Shown: piece by piece, positions 6,810-13,852 of the stretch
Position numbering within the stretch: position 1 is the first letter of the stretch
Layout of the letters: each line of letters opens with the position of its first letter
Program-made: the position numbers and the translations under genes
Notes under the pieces: model-generated
Database searches by the model: none
What the model was told of the DNA's origin: nothing
Seen by the model: only the letters and a program-made list of their open reading frames with translations
Origin: Methanobacteriota archaeon
Lineage (GTDB): Archaea > Thermoplasmatota > Thermoplasmata > RBG-16-68-12
Length of the DNA stretch: 20,568 nucleotides
Direction of reading: 5' to 3'
NCBI GenBank assembly: GCA_005879065.1
Contig: VBLU01000161.1
Location: 1-20,568, forward strand

Positions 6810-8081
6810 ATGGAGCGCGACGTCGGGATCGTCGGCTACCTGACGTCGACACCCGGCGTCGGAGGCACGATCAAGTCGGCCCCGGAGGACTTCGTCGTCG
6901 AAGAGATTTCGTCTCCCCCGGCCGTTTCCCCGGAGGGGCGGTACGCAATCGCGCAGGTCCGGGTCCGGAACTGGGAGACGAACCGGCTCGTCCGCGCGAT
7001 GGCTCGGGCGCTTCACATCAGCCGAAAGCGCATCGGATACGCCGGGACCAAGGACAAGCATGCCGTGACGACGCGGCTGTTCTCGTTCGAGGACGTCCCG
7101 CCAGAGGCGGTCCGTGGGCTCCGACTGAAGGACGTCGACATCCTCGACGCCTTCCGGTCCGACCGGCCCTTGGAGCTCGGCGACCTGGCGGGAAATCGGT
7201 TTCGGATTGTCGTGAGGGACCTTCCCGTCGAGCCGGAGATCGCGGCGAAGACGGTCGAGGAGACCGCACGGGCTCTCCGGATCGCGGGAGGCTTCCCGAG
7301 TTTCTTCGGTATCCAGCGATTCGGGTCCATCCGGCCGATCACCCACGTCGTCGGTCGCCACCTCGTCCGCGGCGAATTCCGAGAGGCCGTCGAGGCCTAC
7401 GTCGCGAACCCGTTGGAGGGGGAGGATCCGGAATCGTACGAGGTCCGTTCCGCGTTGCGGGATACGGGAGACATCCAGACCGCCTTGCGCTCCTACCCGA
7501 AGTCCTACGGATTCGAAAAGGCGATCCTGAATCACTTGGCAGTTGAGCCGACGGACTATGTCGGCGCCCTTCGATCGCTCCCGTTCAACCTGTTGATGAT
7601 GTTCGTCCATGGCTATCAGTCGTTCCTGTTCAATCGGACTCTCAGCGAACGGATGCGCCGCCGTATGCCCATTCACGAACCGGTCGCGGGGGACCTGGTC
7701 CTACCGGCCGACGCGTCCGGGCTCCCGGATCGAAGCCGGACGATCGACGTCACCTGCGACAACCTGGAGCGTGCGGCAAAGCGGTGCCGCGAAGGGAAGG
7801 CGTGGGTGAGCGCCATCCTGTTCGGTTCCGAACCGGAATTCGCGGGCGGTGAGCCGGGACAGATCGAGAAGACGATCGTCGCATCGGAAGGTCTGCGCCC
7901 GGAGGACTTCATCATCCCCGAAATCCCTCGGATCTCATCGAAGGGAACGCGGCGAGAGATCCTCGCGCCGTTCCGAGGCCTCGACGTCCACGTGGGAGAG
8001 GCAGCCTTTTCCCTATCGTTCGAACTCACTCGCGGATCCTATGCGACGTGTCTCGTGCGGGAGTTTACGAAGTCGGAGTGA
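6810..8081 (+). CDS. truD: tRNA pseudouridine(13) synthase TruD
   Basis: Converts uridine 13 of tRNA to pseudouridine. 423 residues, the archaeal TruD length. It carries KSAPEDFVVEE near the N-terminus, the catalytic motif IGYAGTKDKHAVTT with Asp 82 as the expected nucleophile (equivalent to Asp 80 in Escherichia coli), FFGIQRFGSIRP in the middle and FVHGYQSFLFNRTLSER in the second half of the catalytic domain; the TruD-specific insertion lies between. ATG 6810 follows the rpo11 stop by 4 nt. Its end faces the convergent regulator gene at 8137. Confidence 0.95.
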   Translation: MERDVGIVGYLTSTPGVGGTIKSAPEDFVVEEISSPPAVSPEGRYAIAQVRVRNWETNRLVRAMARALHISRKRIGYAGTKDKHAVTTRLFSFEDVPPEAVRGLRLKDVDILDAFRSDRPLELGDLAGNRFRIVVRDLPVEPEIAAKTVEETARALRIAGGFPSFFGIQRFGSIRPITHVVGRHLVRGEFREAVEAYVANPLEGEDPESYEVRSALRDTGDIQTALRSYPKSYGFEKAILNHLAVEPTDYVGALRSLPFNLLMMFVHGYQSFLFNRTLSERMRRRMPIHEPVAGDLVLPADASGLPDRSRTIDVTCDNLERAAKRCREGKAWVSAILFGSEPEFAGGEPGQIEKTIVASEGLRPEDFIIPEIPRISSKGTRREILAPFRGLDVHVGEAAFSLSFELTRGSYATCLVREFTKSE

Positions 8082-8136
8082 ATGTCCGCCGGGATCGCGC
8101 GGATCAAGGGAAGCGCCCTCGCGGCTTTGCCGGTCG

Positions 8137-8661
8137 TCAGGTACGGATTTTCGTCCACAGGTCCGCGAACCGGTCCACCGCGTCATCTTGGAAGCTCGAA
8201 CGGTTCGCCAAGAGAAGTTTCCGGACCTCCTCGAGGTCCTTGATCGAGAACACGCTCTCGCGCTCCCGTCGGCCCCGAAGGAGGACCTCTCGGTGCATGA
8301 GTTTCTGGAGATGGTAGGACAGCGTGGACTTCGAAACGCCGACCGAGGTCTGGAGCTCCCCGAACGTCCGCTCGCCGAAGAACAGGAGTTCGAGGACGAT
8401 CTTCCGCGGCACATCCTGCCGCAGGACGGCGAGGATCCGCCGCTGGGCCTCCACGAACGCACGGGCGATGAAGTAGCGCTTGCGGTGTCCATCCTCTTCG
8501 GATTTCAGGACCCCATTCCGTTCCAGGTACCCGAGGTGGTACGACAGCATGCCGGTCGACATTCCGAGCACCTGTCCGATCCTCCGGAGATGGACGCCGG
8601 GGTTCGCCGTCAGGAAGTCGTAGATCCTGCGCCGGCTCTCGAGTTCGAGGCCTTCGGGCAT
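8137..8661 (-). CDS. Tandem winged-helix transcriptional regulator
   Basis: 174 residues made of two ArsR-like winged-helix domains. The first (residues about 5-72) has helix-turn-helix GVHLRRIGQVLGMSTGMLSYHL and a wing around EDGHRKRYFI. The second (about 80-150) has RTFGELQTSVGVSKSTLSYHLQKL. Both carry the SxLSYHL recognition helix. No ligand or metal motif is seen. It lies 4 nt downstream of a 3-helix membrane protein gene, so the pair is co-expressed, an arrangement seen for other archaeal one- and two-component-like regulators. It may sense a membrane signal through that partner; this is inference. Confidence 0.88.
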   Translation of the reverse strand: MPEGLELESRRRIYDFLTANPGVHLRRIGQVLGMSTGMLSYHLGYLERNGVLKSEEDGHRKRYFIARAFVEAQRRILAVLRQDVPRKIVLELLFFGERTFGELQTSVGVSKSTLSYHLQKLMHREVLLRGRRERESVFSIKDLEEVRKLLLANRSSFQDDAVDRFADLWTKIRT

Positions 8662-8665
8662 CCCA

Positions 8666-8923
8666 TCACCGCAGGAGAGCGAGGTAGAGGGCCACGAGCA
8701 CTCCGAGGTTCAGCGCGAGCCATTCGCTGCCGACGGACGAGACGGCCCGGGTGGCAATCTCGATGATCAACCAGATCCCTTGGACGAGGAAGATGGCGAA
8801 GGCCGAGGTGAGCAAGAGGAAGCGCCGTTCGCGGTGTCGGGCGTAGGACTGGACCGAGACGGTCGCGAGAATCCCTGCGAAGCCGGCGAAGGACACCCGG
8901 AGGAAGACATCCAAGGGTCCCAT
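8666..8923 (-). CDS. Small 3-helix membrane protein paired with the regulator
   Basis: 85 residues, nearly all membrane: helices near residues 7-26 (FLRVSFAGFAGILATVSV), 34-56 (LLLTSAFAIFLVQGIWLIIEI) and 69-84 (LALNLGVLVALYLALL). A short basic loop (RHRERR) separates the first two. It resembles the small membrane proteins found beside winged-helix regulators in other archaea (DUF7521-like), but the family call is from memory and not firm. The regulator starts 4 nt after its stop. A TATA-like box lies 26-32 nt before the start. Confidence 0.75.
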   Translation of the reverse strand: MGPLDVFLRVSFAGFAGILATVSVQSYARHRERRFLLLTSAFAIFLVQGIWLIIEIATRAVSSVGSEWLALNLGVLVALYLALLR

Positions 8924-8945
8924 ATGGAGGGGCCATGAGGCTCCG

Positions 8946-8958
8946 TCGTAAGATACTT
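8946..8958 (-). promoter_or_regulatory. TATA-like box for the membrane protein-regulator pair
   Basis: The minus strand reads AGTATCTTACG across this stretch, centred 26-32 nt before ATG 8923. It shares a 153-nt divergent promoter region with the surface protein gene at 9077, a natural place for the regulator to bind. Confidence 0.4.
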
Positions 8959-9047
8959 TGTGTACGCCGGTCGAAGCTCTCTCTTGCGCCGTCGAAAGGG
9001 AAGGTTCGGACGACGTCCCATCCGGTTTCCGCGATGGACCAAAATTC

Positions 9048-9054
9048 CCTTATC
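9048..9054 (+). promoter_or_regulatory. TATA-like box for the surface protein at 9077
   Basis: CCTTATC is centred 26 nt before ATG 9077, after an AT-rich AAAATT. The spacing fits a leaderless transcript and helped choose ATG 9077 over upstream starts in the same frame. Confidence 0.5.
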
Positions 9055-9076
9055 TGCGAAGGGACAGTATTCCCCC

Positions 9077-10291
9077 ATGGAGGACGGACCGGATGCGCGC
9101 GCAAGTCTGGCGAAGGCGGCGGCAGCCTTTGCGGTGCTTTCGCTTCTTCCCGTCGCCTTGAGCGGATCTGCTCCCTTTCACGCATCCGCCGCCCTCCGCC
9201 CTATTTCGTTTGCCCCGCAAGCGGAGTCTTCCGCCGGGGTCTTCCCCTGGTCCTCGCCGCTGTTCGCCGCCTTCCAGTACGACCGGGGTCAAGTCCTCGG
9301 GACCTACGTGCAGTTCGCCTACGACGCATCGACGGGAACAATGAAATCCATCCTCGGTCTCGTAGGCGAAGCTCCCGTGCTCTACGTGGGCTCAATTCGG
9401 ATCGCGGGCTTCGCGCCGGCGAGGGGCGCCCACGCGATCGGTTCCACGTTCGAGGCCCAGGGATACCTCGTCACGATCACGGTCCATGATGATCCCACCG
9501 TCCTCGTCGAGATCCGTACCGACGTCGCTCGCACGGCGACGATCGAACTTCCCGCGGGAGCGACGAATGTCTCCGTACAAACGGCTCCGGGGTCGTGGCC
9601 CGCCTCCTCCGTCTCGTATTCCGTGGGAGACGACCAGGCGCGATTTCTCCTGGGGGCCGGGACGTTCAGCGTGAGCGGCATCCGGATCGTCGCGAAGATG
9701 GCGGATTCCGATCTGCTCCTGTTCAAGTCCATTCCCCCTCGGACCGCAAACCGGGCCGAGTGGCTCGCCCTCTTGGATGCGATCGGCGCGGGACACATCG
9801 TCGCCGAGCTCGATCTCGTGGCGACGGCCGACGGTCGGTGGGTCCAGAACGTCGCCCAGTATCGGATTGGAGTATCGGGCTGGGCGCTCGCGGTGGAACC
9901 CGGTCGTGCCGCCATCCAGGTGGATTCCCTCCTCCCGGGTGGAGCGGTAATTCTGCTCGCGTTCGACCCCGCGACGATGCCCTTCAACGCTTCGACACAG
10001 CTCCGGGTGCGCGCGAACGCGGGGGACGTGAATCGATCGGAGAGCCCCCTCCCGCTATTCCTCACCAACGGGGTTCGCGGCGGGGGAGCGTCCTACTCGG
10101 TCCTCTCGTTCCCGGGAACGGTCGTGGCGCTCTACCTCCCTTCCCTCGCCGCCGTGTCCGTCGAAGTCGTCAGCACACGACCCGAGGCACCGGGTAGCGG
10201 ATTCCAGGCGGGCAGCGAAGTGGCCATGATCGCGGCCCTGGCAATCGTGAGTGCGGCGGCCGCGCGCATGTTGCGGCGCCGAGCGCCGTGA
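9077..10291 (+). CDS. Secreted, C-terminally membrane-anchored protein of unknown function
   Basis: 404 residues from ATG 9077. A signal peptide (ASLAKAAAAFAVLSLLPVALSGSA) is followed by a beta-rich extracellular region, and the protein ends with one hydrophobic helix (EVAMIAALAIVSAAAARM) and RRRAP. Only three N-X-S/T sequons are present, unlike the protein at 407. The frame is open back to 8960, but that part is Arg-rich and lies in the promoter. The gene is divergent from the membrane protein/regulator pair, so it may be controlled by that regulator. I recognise no family; no enzyme motif is visible. Confidence 0.75.
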   Translation: MEDGPDARASLAKAAAAFAVLSLLPVALSGSAPFHASAALRPISFAPQAESSAGVFPWSSPLFAAFQYDRGQVLGTYVQFAYDASTGTMKSILGLVGEAPVLYVGSIRIAGFAPARGAHAIGSTFEAQGYLVTITVHDDPTVLVEIRTDVARTATIELPAGATNVSVQTAPGSWPASSVSYSVGDDQARFLLGAGTFSVSGIRIVAKMADSDLLLFKSIPPRTANRAEWLALLDAIGAGHIVAELDLVATADGRWVQNVAQYRIGVSGWALAVEPGRAAIQVDSLLPGGAVILLAFDPATMPFNASTQLRVRANAGDVNRSESPLPLFLTNGVRGGGASYSVLSFPGTVVALYLPSLAAVSVEVVSTRPEAPGSGFQAGSEVAMIAALAIVSAAAARMLRRRAP

Positions 10292-10361
10292 AGCGGTTCC
10301 TCTCCCTCTCCCTTCCGAGATGCGGCCAATTAAGATTCGCAATCGTCGGGCGTCGCATATT

Positions 10362-10370
10362 TTCTTATAG
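10362..10370 (+). promoter_or_regulatory. TATA-like box for the small Cys/His protein
   Basis: TTCTTATAG, after an AT-rich CATATT, is centred 26 nt before GTG 10392. This spacing supports the GTG as a leaderless start; the ATG at 10375 is in another frame. Confidence 0.55.
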
Positions 10371-10391
10371 GGGCATGCCTTCGAGTCGCCA

Positions 10392-10595
10392 GTGGCCGCC
10401 GACGAGGTGTGCGGGGTCCAGGGGTGCGGGAAGGAAGCGCGCCGCTCTCTTTCCACGAGGAAAGTGAAGGAAGCCCTGCCGGATCTCAAGCTGATCGGAG
10501 AGCCGCGTCGAATCCATTTATGCAAGGACCACTACCGTCAGTTCCGCAAGAAGACGAAAGAAGAGCGGGACCTGGACCGGGCGACCTGGCAGTAG
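10392..10595 (+). CDS. Small Cys/His, probably zinc-binding, basic protein
   Basis: 67 residues with a GTG start. Cys 7 and Cys 12 (CGVQGC), and Cys 44 and His 47 (CKDH), could form one metal site. A basic helix follows (YRQFRKKTKEERDLDRA). The layout resembles small archaeal zinc-finger-like proteins that bind nucleic acid or the ribosome, but I cannot name a family. The TATA-like box 26 nt upstream supports the start. It stands alone on the plus strand and converges with the PPC-protein gene 28 nt downstream. Confidence 0.72.
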   Translation: MAADEVCGVQGCGKEARRSLSTRKVKEALPDLKLIGEPRRIHLCKDHYRQFRKKTKEERDLDRATWQ

Positions 10596-10623
10596 GGGCG
10601 TACGCCCTCCGGTCCGCCGGGCA

Positions 10624-11052
10624 TCAATCGAACACGAGTTCCCGCAACCCGGTCCTCTCGTTGAGCCGTCGGTTGAAGTGGATTCCGTCGAATCGCGCAA
10701 TCTGAATTTCGTTGACCACCGCCGTCTTCGCCCGGAACAGATGGCCACCGATCACGCCGTGATCCGGCCGGCCGAGAGCGACATGGAGGTGGAGGAGCGG
10801 GTCTCCTCGCATCGAGACGCTTCCGTGCAACCCGAGCAACTCGTGCCGTTCGGAGAAGACGCTCTTGTCATACCCTTTCGGCCCGAAGAAACCGATCTCG
10901 AAGTCCCGGAGCATCCCGATTCCCCACAAGACCGTGCCGCTCTCCACGTCGTGCTCGCGGGCGGCTGCCTCGAGGCTCGGAAAAAGGTCCTCCCCGTCGG
11001 AGAGTTTCACGAACACCGTGTTTCGTTCGCGTCGCGACTCCACGTAACTCAC
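10624..11052 (-). CDS. PPC-domain (DUF296) putative DNA-binding protein
   Basis: 142 residues from GTG 11052, which overlaps the upstream exonuclease stop as GTGA; a second GTG at 11043 is also possible. The PPC fold is seen in VFVKLSDGEDLFPSLEAAARE, then SGTVLWGIGMLRDFEIGFF, the HGSVSM strand and LHLHVALGRPDHGVIGGHLF. The histidines of HLHV and GGHL match the PPC metal site. Family members (AT-hook proteins in plants, stand-alone in prokaryotes) form trimers; the prokaryotic role is unclear. It is the third gene of an overlapping operon with a zinc-ribbon protein and an exonuclease-like hydrolase. Confidence 0.85.
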   Translation of the reverse strand: MSYVESRRERNTVFVKLSDGEDLFPSLEAAAREHDVESGTVLWGIGMLRDFEIGFFGPKGYDKSVFSERHELLGLHGSVSMRGDPLLHLHVALGRPDHGVIGGHLFRAKTAVVNEIQIARFDGIHFNRRLNERTGLRELVFD

Positions 11053-12005
11053 CGGGTCAATAAGGCTTCGGACTTGATTCGGAGGCGTCGATCCACCGCC
11101 TTGGCCAGTTCTTTCGCATTGCTGAACGCGGTATAGACGCGTCGGGGCCGACACGCGAGGATGAAGTCCATCAGGTCCTCGAAATCCGCGTGGTCGCTCA
11201 GGGGGAATTGCGCGTCGACCCCGTATCGCCGGGTGAAGTCGAACATCGCGCACCATCCGCTCACATACGCGGTCCGTAGGCCGATCGAGCCAAGCCAGGA
11301 GACGCTATCGTCGAGAGGAGGGCGGAGCCAGCCCGGCGGCAGGATATACGCCCGCGGATCCTTCCTCTCCTCCTCCGTGAGCGAGGACAACCGACGGTAC
11401 CGTAGGTCGATTCCATGTCGCAGGTAGATGTCCGCGAGATCCGCGATTCGGTCGGAGACCGCCACCTCGACTCCGAGACGGTTCACGAGGCTGATCAGTT
11501 CCTGGCTCTTGCCGAACTCGTACCCCGCGAGGGCGACCGGCCCGCTCGCGAGCTCCATCTCGAGCCAGTTCAACAGGTCGGACTCCACGTCCTTCTTCGG
11601 CGGGAAGTTGTAGCCGGGGCGGCCGTAGGTGGCATCCACGATCAAGCTTTGGACGAACTCAGGCCGTGCTTTGCCGCATGTGGAACCGCCTTCCGGGTTG
11701 AAGTCGCCCGTGTACAGAAGGTCGTCGACCCGCACCATCGCGGAACCGAACACATGCCCCGCGTCCTTGAGCACGACGCGGAAGCCGTTGAGATCGATCT
11801 CCTTCCCGTACGGGAGCGCCTGCCCCGTCCCCCCGCGACGCACTTTGAGGACCTCCAGGGTTTGTGGCGTCATGATGCCGCCCGACGTCAGGTGGTCCAT
11901 GTGTCCGTGGCTCACGACACTCCCCGGCGTTTTGCGCACGGGGTCCAAGATCACCTCTTTGAGAAGATCCTGGACAAGGATCCCGCCTTCGTAGCGGACC
12001 CGCAT
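11049..12005 (-). CDS. Metallo-beta-lactamase-fold exonuclease-like protein
   Basis: 318 residues from ATG 12005, which shares its A with the upstream stop (TGATG). Metal ligands are visible: HGHMDH (His 33, His 35, Asp 37, His 38), His 84 in AGHVFGSA, Asp 101 in YTGDFN and a late DHADF. The pattern AGHVFGSAMVRV, then GDFNPEGGSTC, then DATYGRPGYNFPP resembles the exonuclease associated with DNA ligases and the archaeal YSH1/mRNA 3'-end-processing-like proteins of COG1236. It probably trims nucleic acid ends; DNA versus RNA cannot be decided. It is the middle gene of a three-gene overlapping operon. Frame upstream of 12005 is open but lies inside the zinc-ribbon gene. Confidence 0.85.
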   Translation of the reverse strand: MRVRYEGGILVQDLLKEVILDPVRKTPGSVVSHGHMDHLTSGGIMTPQTLEVLKVRRGGTGQALPYGKEIDLNGFRVVLKDAGHVFGSAMVRVDDLLYTGDFNPEGGSTCGKARPEFVQSLIVDATYGRPGYNFPPKKDVESDLLNWLEMELASGPVALAGYEFGKSQELISLVNRLGVEVAVSDRIADLADIYLRHGIDLRYRRLSSLTEEERKDPRAYILPPGWLRPPLDDSVSWLGSIGLRTAYVSGWCAMFDFTRRYGVDAQFPLSDHADFEDLMDFILACRPRRVYTAFSNAKELAKAVDRRLRIKSEALLTR

Positions 12006-12397
12006 CAGGAGCGCCTCGTGAACACGTACCGCGTCGGCACGCGCCGCTTGAGTCCCGTCCAGTATTTGCATCGTTCGCATCGATATCCGAGCGTCACAGT
12101 CCCGCCGAAGACCGTCATGTTCCGCACCTTCTTTAGGCGATATCCGCAAACAGGACACTTGACGAGCGACCGCATCTCGGCCGTGTCGCGGGTGTGGATC
12201 TCCAAGTCCACGAGTCCCGATTCGATCGCAAGGACCCGGAGTCTCGGTTCGCCGACCCGGTATCTCTCGTCCCCTTTCAGGTCCTTTTCGACGAGCGCTT
12301 TGAGCCGGCGTTGGCTCTCCACCACAGGCCGCGTACTGAAGACACGGACCAGGGAGTCCCGGACCCGCGTGTCGTTCGGAATCCGGTACGACGGCAT
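12005..12397 (-). CDS. Zinc-ribbon protein, first gene of the exonuclease operon
   Basis: 130 residues. The C-terminal half has a four-cysteine zinc ribbon, CPVCG at about residues 81-85 and CERCK at about 107-111, joined by beta strands. The N-terminal half (residues 1-75) is mixed helix and strand with no motif I can name. It probably binds nucleic acid, fitting the exonuclease gene whose ATG overlaps its stop. A TATA-like box lies about 29 nt before ATG 12397. The family is not recognised with certainty. Confidence 0.8.
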   Translation of the reverse strand: MPSYRIPNDTRVRDSLVRVFSTRPVVESQRRLKALVEKDLKGDERYRVGEPRLRVLAIESGLVDLEIHTRDTAEMRSLVKCPVCGYRLKKVRNMTVFGGTVTLGYRCERCKYWTGLKRRVPTRYVFTRRS

Positions 12398-12420
12398 TGG
12401 ATCGCGGAAACGTCCCGGCC

Positions 12421-12430
12421 CCTACTAAGG
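12421..12430 (-). promoter_or_regulatory. TATA-like box for the zinc-ribbon/exonuclease/PPC operon
   Basis: The minus strand reads CCTTAGTAGG, centred about 29 nt before ATG 12397. It is weaker than the other boxes but is at the recurring distance. Confidence 0.35.
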
Positions 12431-12516
12431 CTTCCGGGGTGGTGTGCGTTCCGTCCCGCTACCCGCGTCACGGCGGCCAGCCGCGTGATCCGAAACCTCG
12501 CCACGGCTCGAGCTGC

Positions 12517-12909
12517 CTATCGGCGTGGAACCTCAATTTCCACGAGTGGAGGATCTCTCGCTTCGGTCTCCGCGGCATCATGGTGGCGATGGAGCTTGTG
12601 GATTTCGTGGAGGATGACCGCGTATTCCTTTTTGGCCTCCATCTCCACGACCACGGTCGCCATGCGCAGCCACATCGCAGGATACGCGATGAGCCAGACC
12701 GCCGACGCGACGAGGATCGTCAGGATCGAACTGGGGAGGATACTTCCCAGGCCGACGGATCCGAGCGCGCTCCGTAGGACGATTTGCGTCGCAATCGAGG
12801 ACGCCGCGAGGAACGCGATGAGCCGGAACCTCTTCACCCAGCGATCGTGGATGGTCACCTGAGCCAAGTGGAAGAGGCCGTGGTACCATCCGATAAGCCG
12901 CGCGACCAT
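12517..12909 (-). CDS. Two-helix membrane protein of unknown function
   Basis: 130 residues from ATG 12909, chosen because a TATA-like box lies 30 nt upstream; longer starts up to 13026 would run through that box. Two membrane helices (RLIAFLAASSIATQIVL and ILTILVASAVWLIAYPAMWL) follow an N-terminal amphipathic part, and the C-terminal tail is charged and His-rich (HEIHKLHRHHD). I recognise no family. It is divergent from the uracil-DNA glycosylase gene, with about 150 nt of shared upstream sequence. Confidence 0.7.
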   Translation of the reverse strand: MVARLIGWYHGLFHLAQVTIHDRWVKRFRLIAFLAASSIATQIVLRSALGSVGLGSILPSSILTILVASAVWLIAYPAMWLRMATVVVEMEAKKEYAVILHEIHKLHRHHDAAETEARDPPLVEIEVPRR

Positions 12910-12935
12910 GGACCTGGATGGTCTCGGTTCGTCCG

Positions 12936-12942
12936 CATAAAA
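12936..12942 (-). promoter_or_regulatory. TATA-like box for the two-helix membrane protein
   Basis: The minus strand reads TTTTATG within GGATTTTATGC, centred 30 nt before ATG 12909. It is one of the clearest AT-rich elements in the window and fixes the start choice. Confidence 0.55.
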
Positions 12943-13059
12943 TCCTTTGCAGGCGAGTATCATTCTCGAATGCCGCAACCCGAACGGTGGTCTGTCGTAC
13001 CCAGCATTCTCTATCGGGACCATCAACGTTTTTCAATCGAATGGAGTTCCGCGGCCTCG

Positions 13060-13782
13060 ATGGAGCCCGATTCTCTCGATGCGTTGACCTCCGAAATCGT
13101 GGCATGCCGGAAATGCCCGCGTCTGGTCCGCCATCGAGAGGCGGTCGCCCGACAGAAACGGGCGGCCTTTCGGGAATGGGAATACTGGGGACGGCCGGTC
13201 CCCGGTTTCGGTGATGCCCATGCGCGGCTCCTCGTCGTCGGGCTCGCTCCTGCGGCACACGGCGGCAATCGGACGGGGCGCGTGTTCACGGGAGACCGGA
13301 GTGGAGAATGGCTGTACCGGGCCCTGTACCGAACGGGATTCGCGAACCAAGCCCTTTCTGTTTCAAAGGACGACGGACTCGAGCTTCGGGACTGCTACAT
13401 TGCCGCTGCCGTTCGCTGCGCACCTCCGGAGAACAAACCGACGCGGACGGAATTCGCCCGATGTCAGCCGTTCTTGGTCCGCGAGACGTTGCTTCTCCCT
13501 GCGCTGCGGATCGTCGTCGTCTTAGGTGCCGTTGCGATGGACGCATTCCTTCGCGTGTGGCGGATGACGCATCATGAGATCCCAAGTCCGAGGCCTCGCT
13601 TTCGCCACGAAGGAACTTGGTCCATGCCTCCGATCACGTTGATTGCATCCTACCACCCCAGCCAGAGGAACACGCAGACCGGTCTGCTCACGGAGCCGAT
13701 GTTCGACGACGTGTTCCGTTCGGCCAGACGGGCCTTGGAGGAGGACTCCACTCCAGCCGGCCACTCATTCAGACGCCGTTAA
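13060..13782 (+). CDS. udgB: Uracil-DNA glycosylase, family 5 (UdgB)
   Basis: Removes uracil and other deaminated bases from DNA. 240 residues from ATG 13060. Motif 1 GLAPAAHGGNRTGRVFTGD at residues 61-79 is typical of family 5, which has Ala where other families carry a catalytic polar residue. Motif 2 is HPSQRNTQTG near the C-terminus. Cys 16, Cys 19, Cys 120 and Cys 135 fit the [4Fe-4S] cluster shared by families 4 and 5. The frame is open upstream to 12784 but that part lies in the divergent gene. The weak T-rich stretch at 13029-13034 is the only promoter hint. Confidence 0.92.
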   Translation: MEPDSLDALTSEIVACRKCPRLVRHREAVARQKRAAFREWEYWGRPVPGFGDAHARLLVVGLAPAAHGGNRTGRVFTGDRSGEWLYRALYRTGFANQALSVSKDDGLELRDCYIAAAVRCAPPENKPTRTEFARCQPFLVRETLLLPALRIVVVLGAVAMDAFLRVWRMTHHEIPSPRPRFRHEGTWSMPPITLIASYHPSQRNTQTGLLTEPMFDDVFRSARRALEEDSTPAGHSFRRR

Positions 13783-13796
13783 CCTTATTCAAGGTT
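13781..13796. repeat. Perfect inverted repeat after udgB
   Basis: AACCTT, four bases, then AAGGTT: a 6-bp stem with a 4-nt loop, overlapping the udgB stop codon. It could be a weak terminator hairpin or an operator upstream of the cpgS promoter; it lacks a T tract. Confidence 0.45.
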
Positions 13797-13809
13797 GAAT
13801 TGAGTTTGG

Positions 13810-13828
13810 AAAGCCCCAAAAAGGCTTT
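13810..13828. repeat. Inverted repeat overlapping the cpgS promoter
   Basis: AAAGCC, seven bases, then GGCTTT. The right arm overlaps the TATA-like box and the A-rich spacer sits where the BRE would be, so a bound protein would block transcription initiation. The role as an operator is inference. Confidence 0.4.
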
Positions 13829-13832
13829 ACAC
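13824..13832 (+). promoter_or_regulatory. TATA-like box for cpgS
   Basis: GCTTTACAC is centred 25 nt before ATG 13853 and is preceded by an A-rich AAAAAGG that could be the BRE. The spacing implies a leaderless transcript. Confidence 0.55.
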
Positions 13833-13852
13833 ATCCGGGGGCTCCCGCCTCC

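Noticed and set aside
10375..10391. ATG at 10375 as the start of the small Cys/His protein
   Set aside because: It is in another frame; the GTG at 10392 is in frame and correctly spaced from the TATA box.
11415..12428. A 337-codon ORF antisense to the MBL exonuclease gene
   Set aside because: No family features; the opposite strand encodes intact metal-binding motifs.
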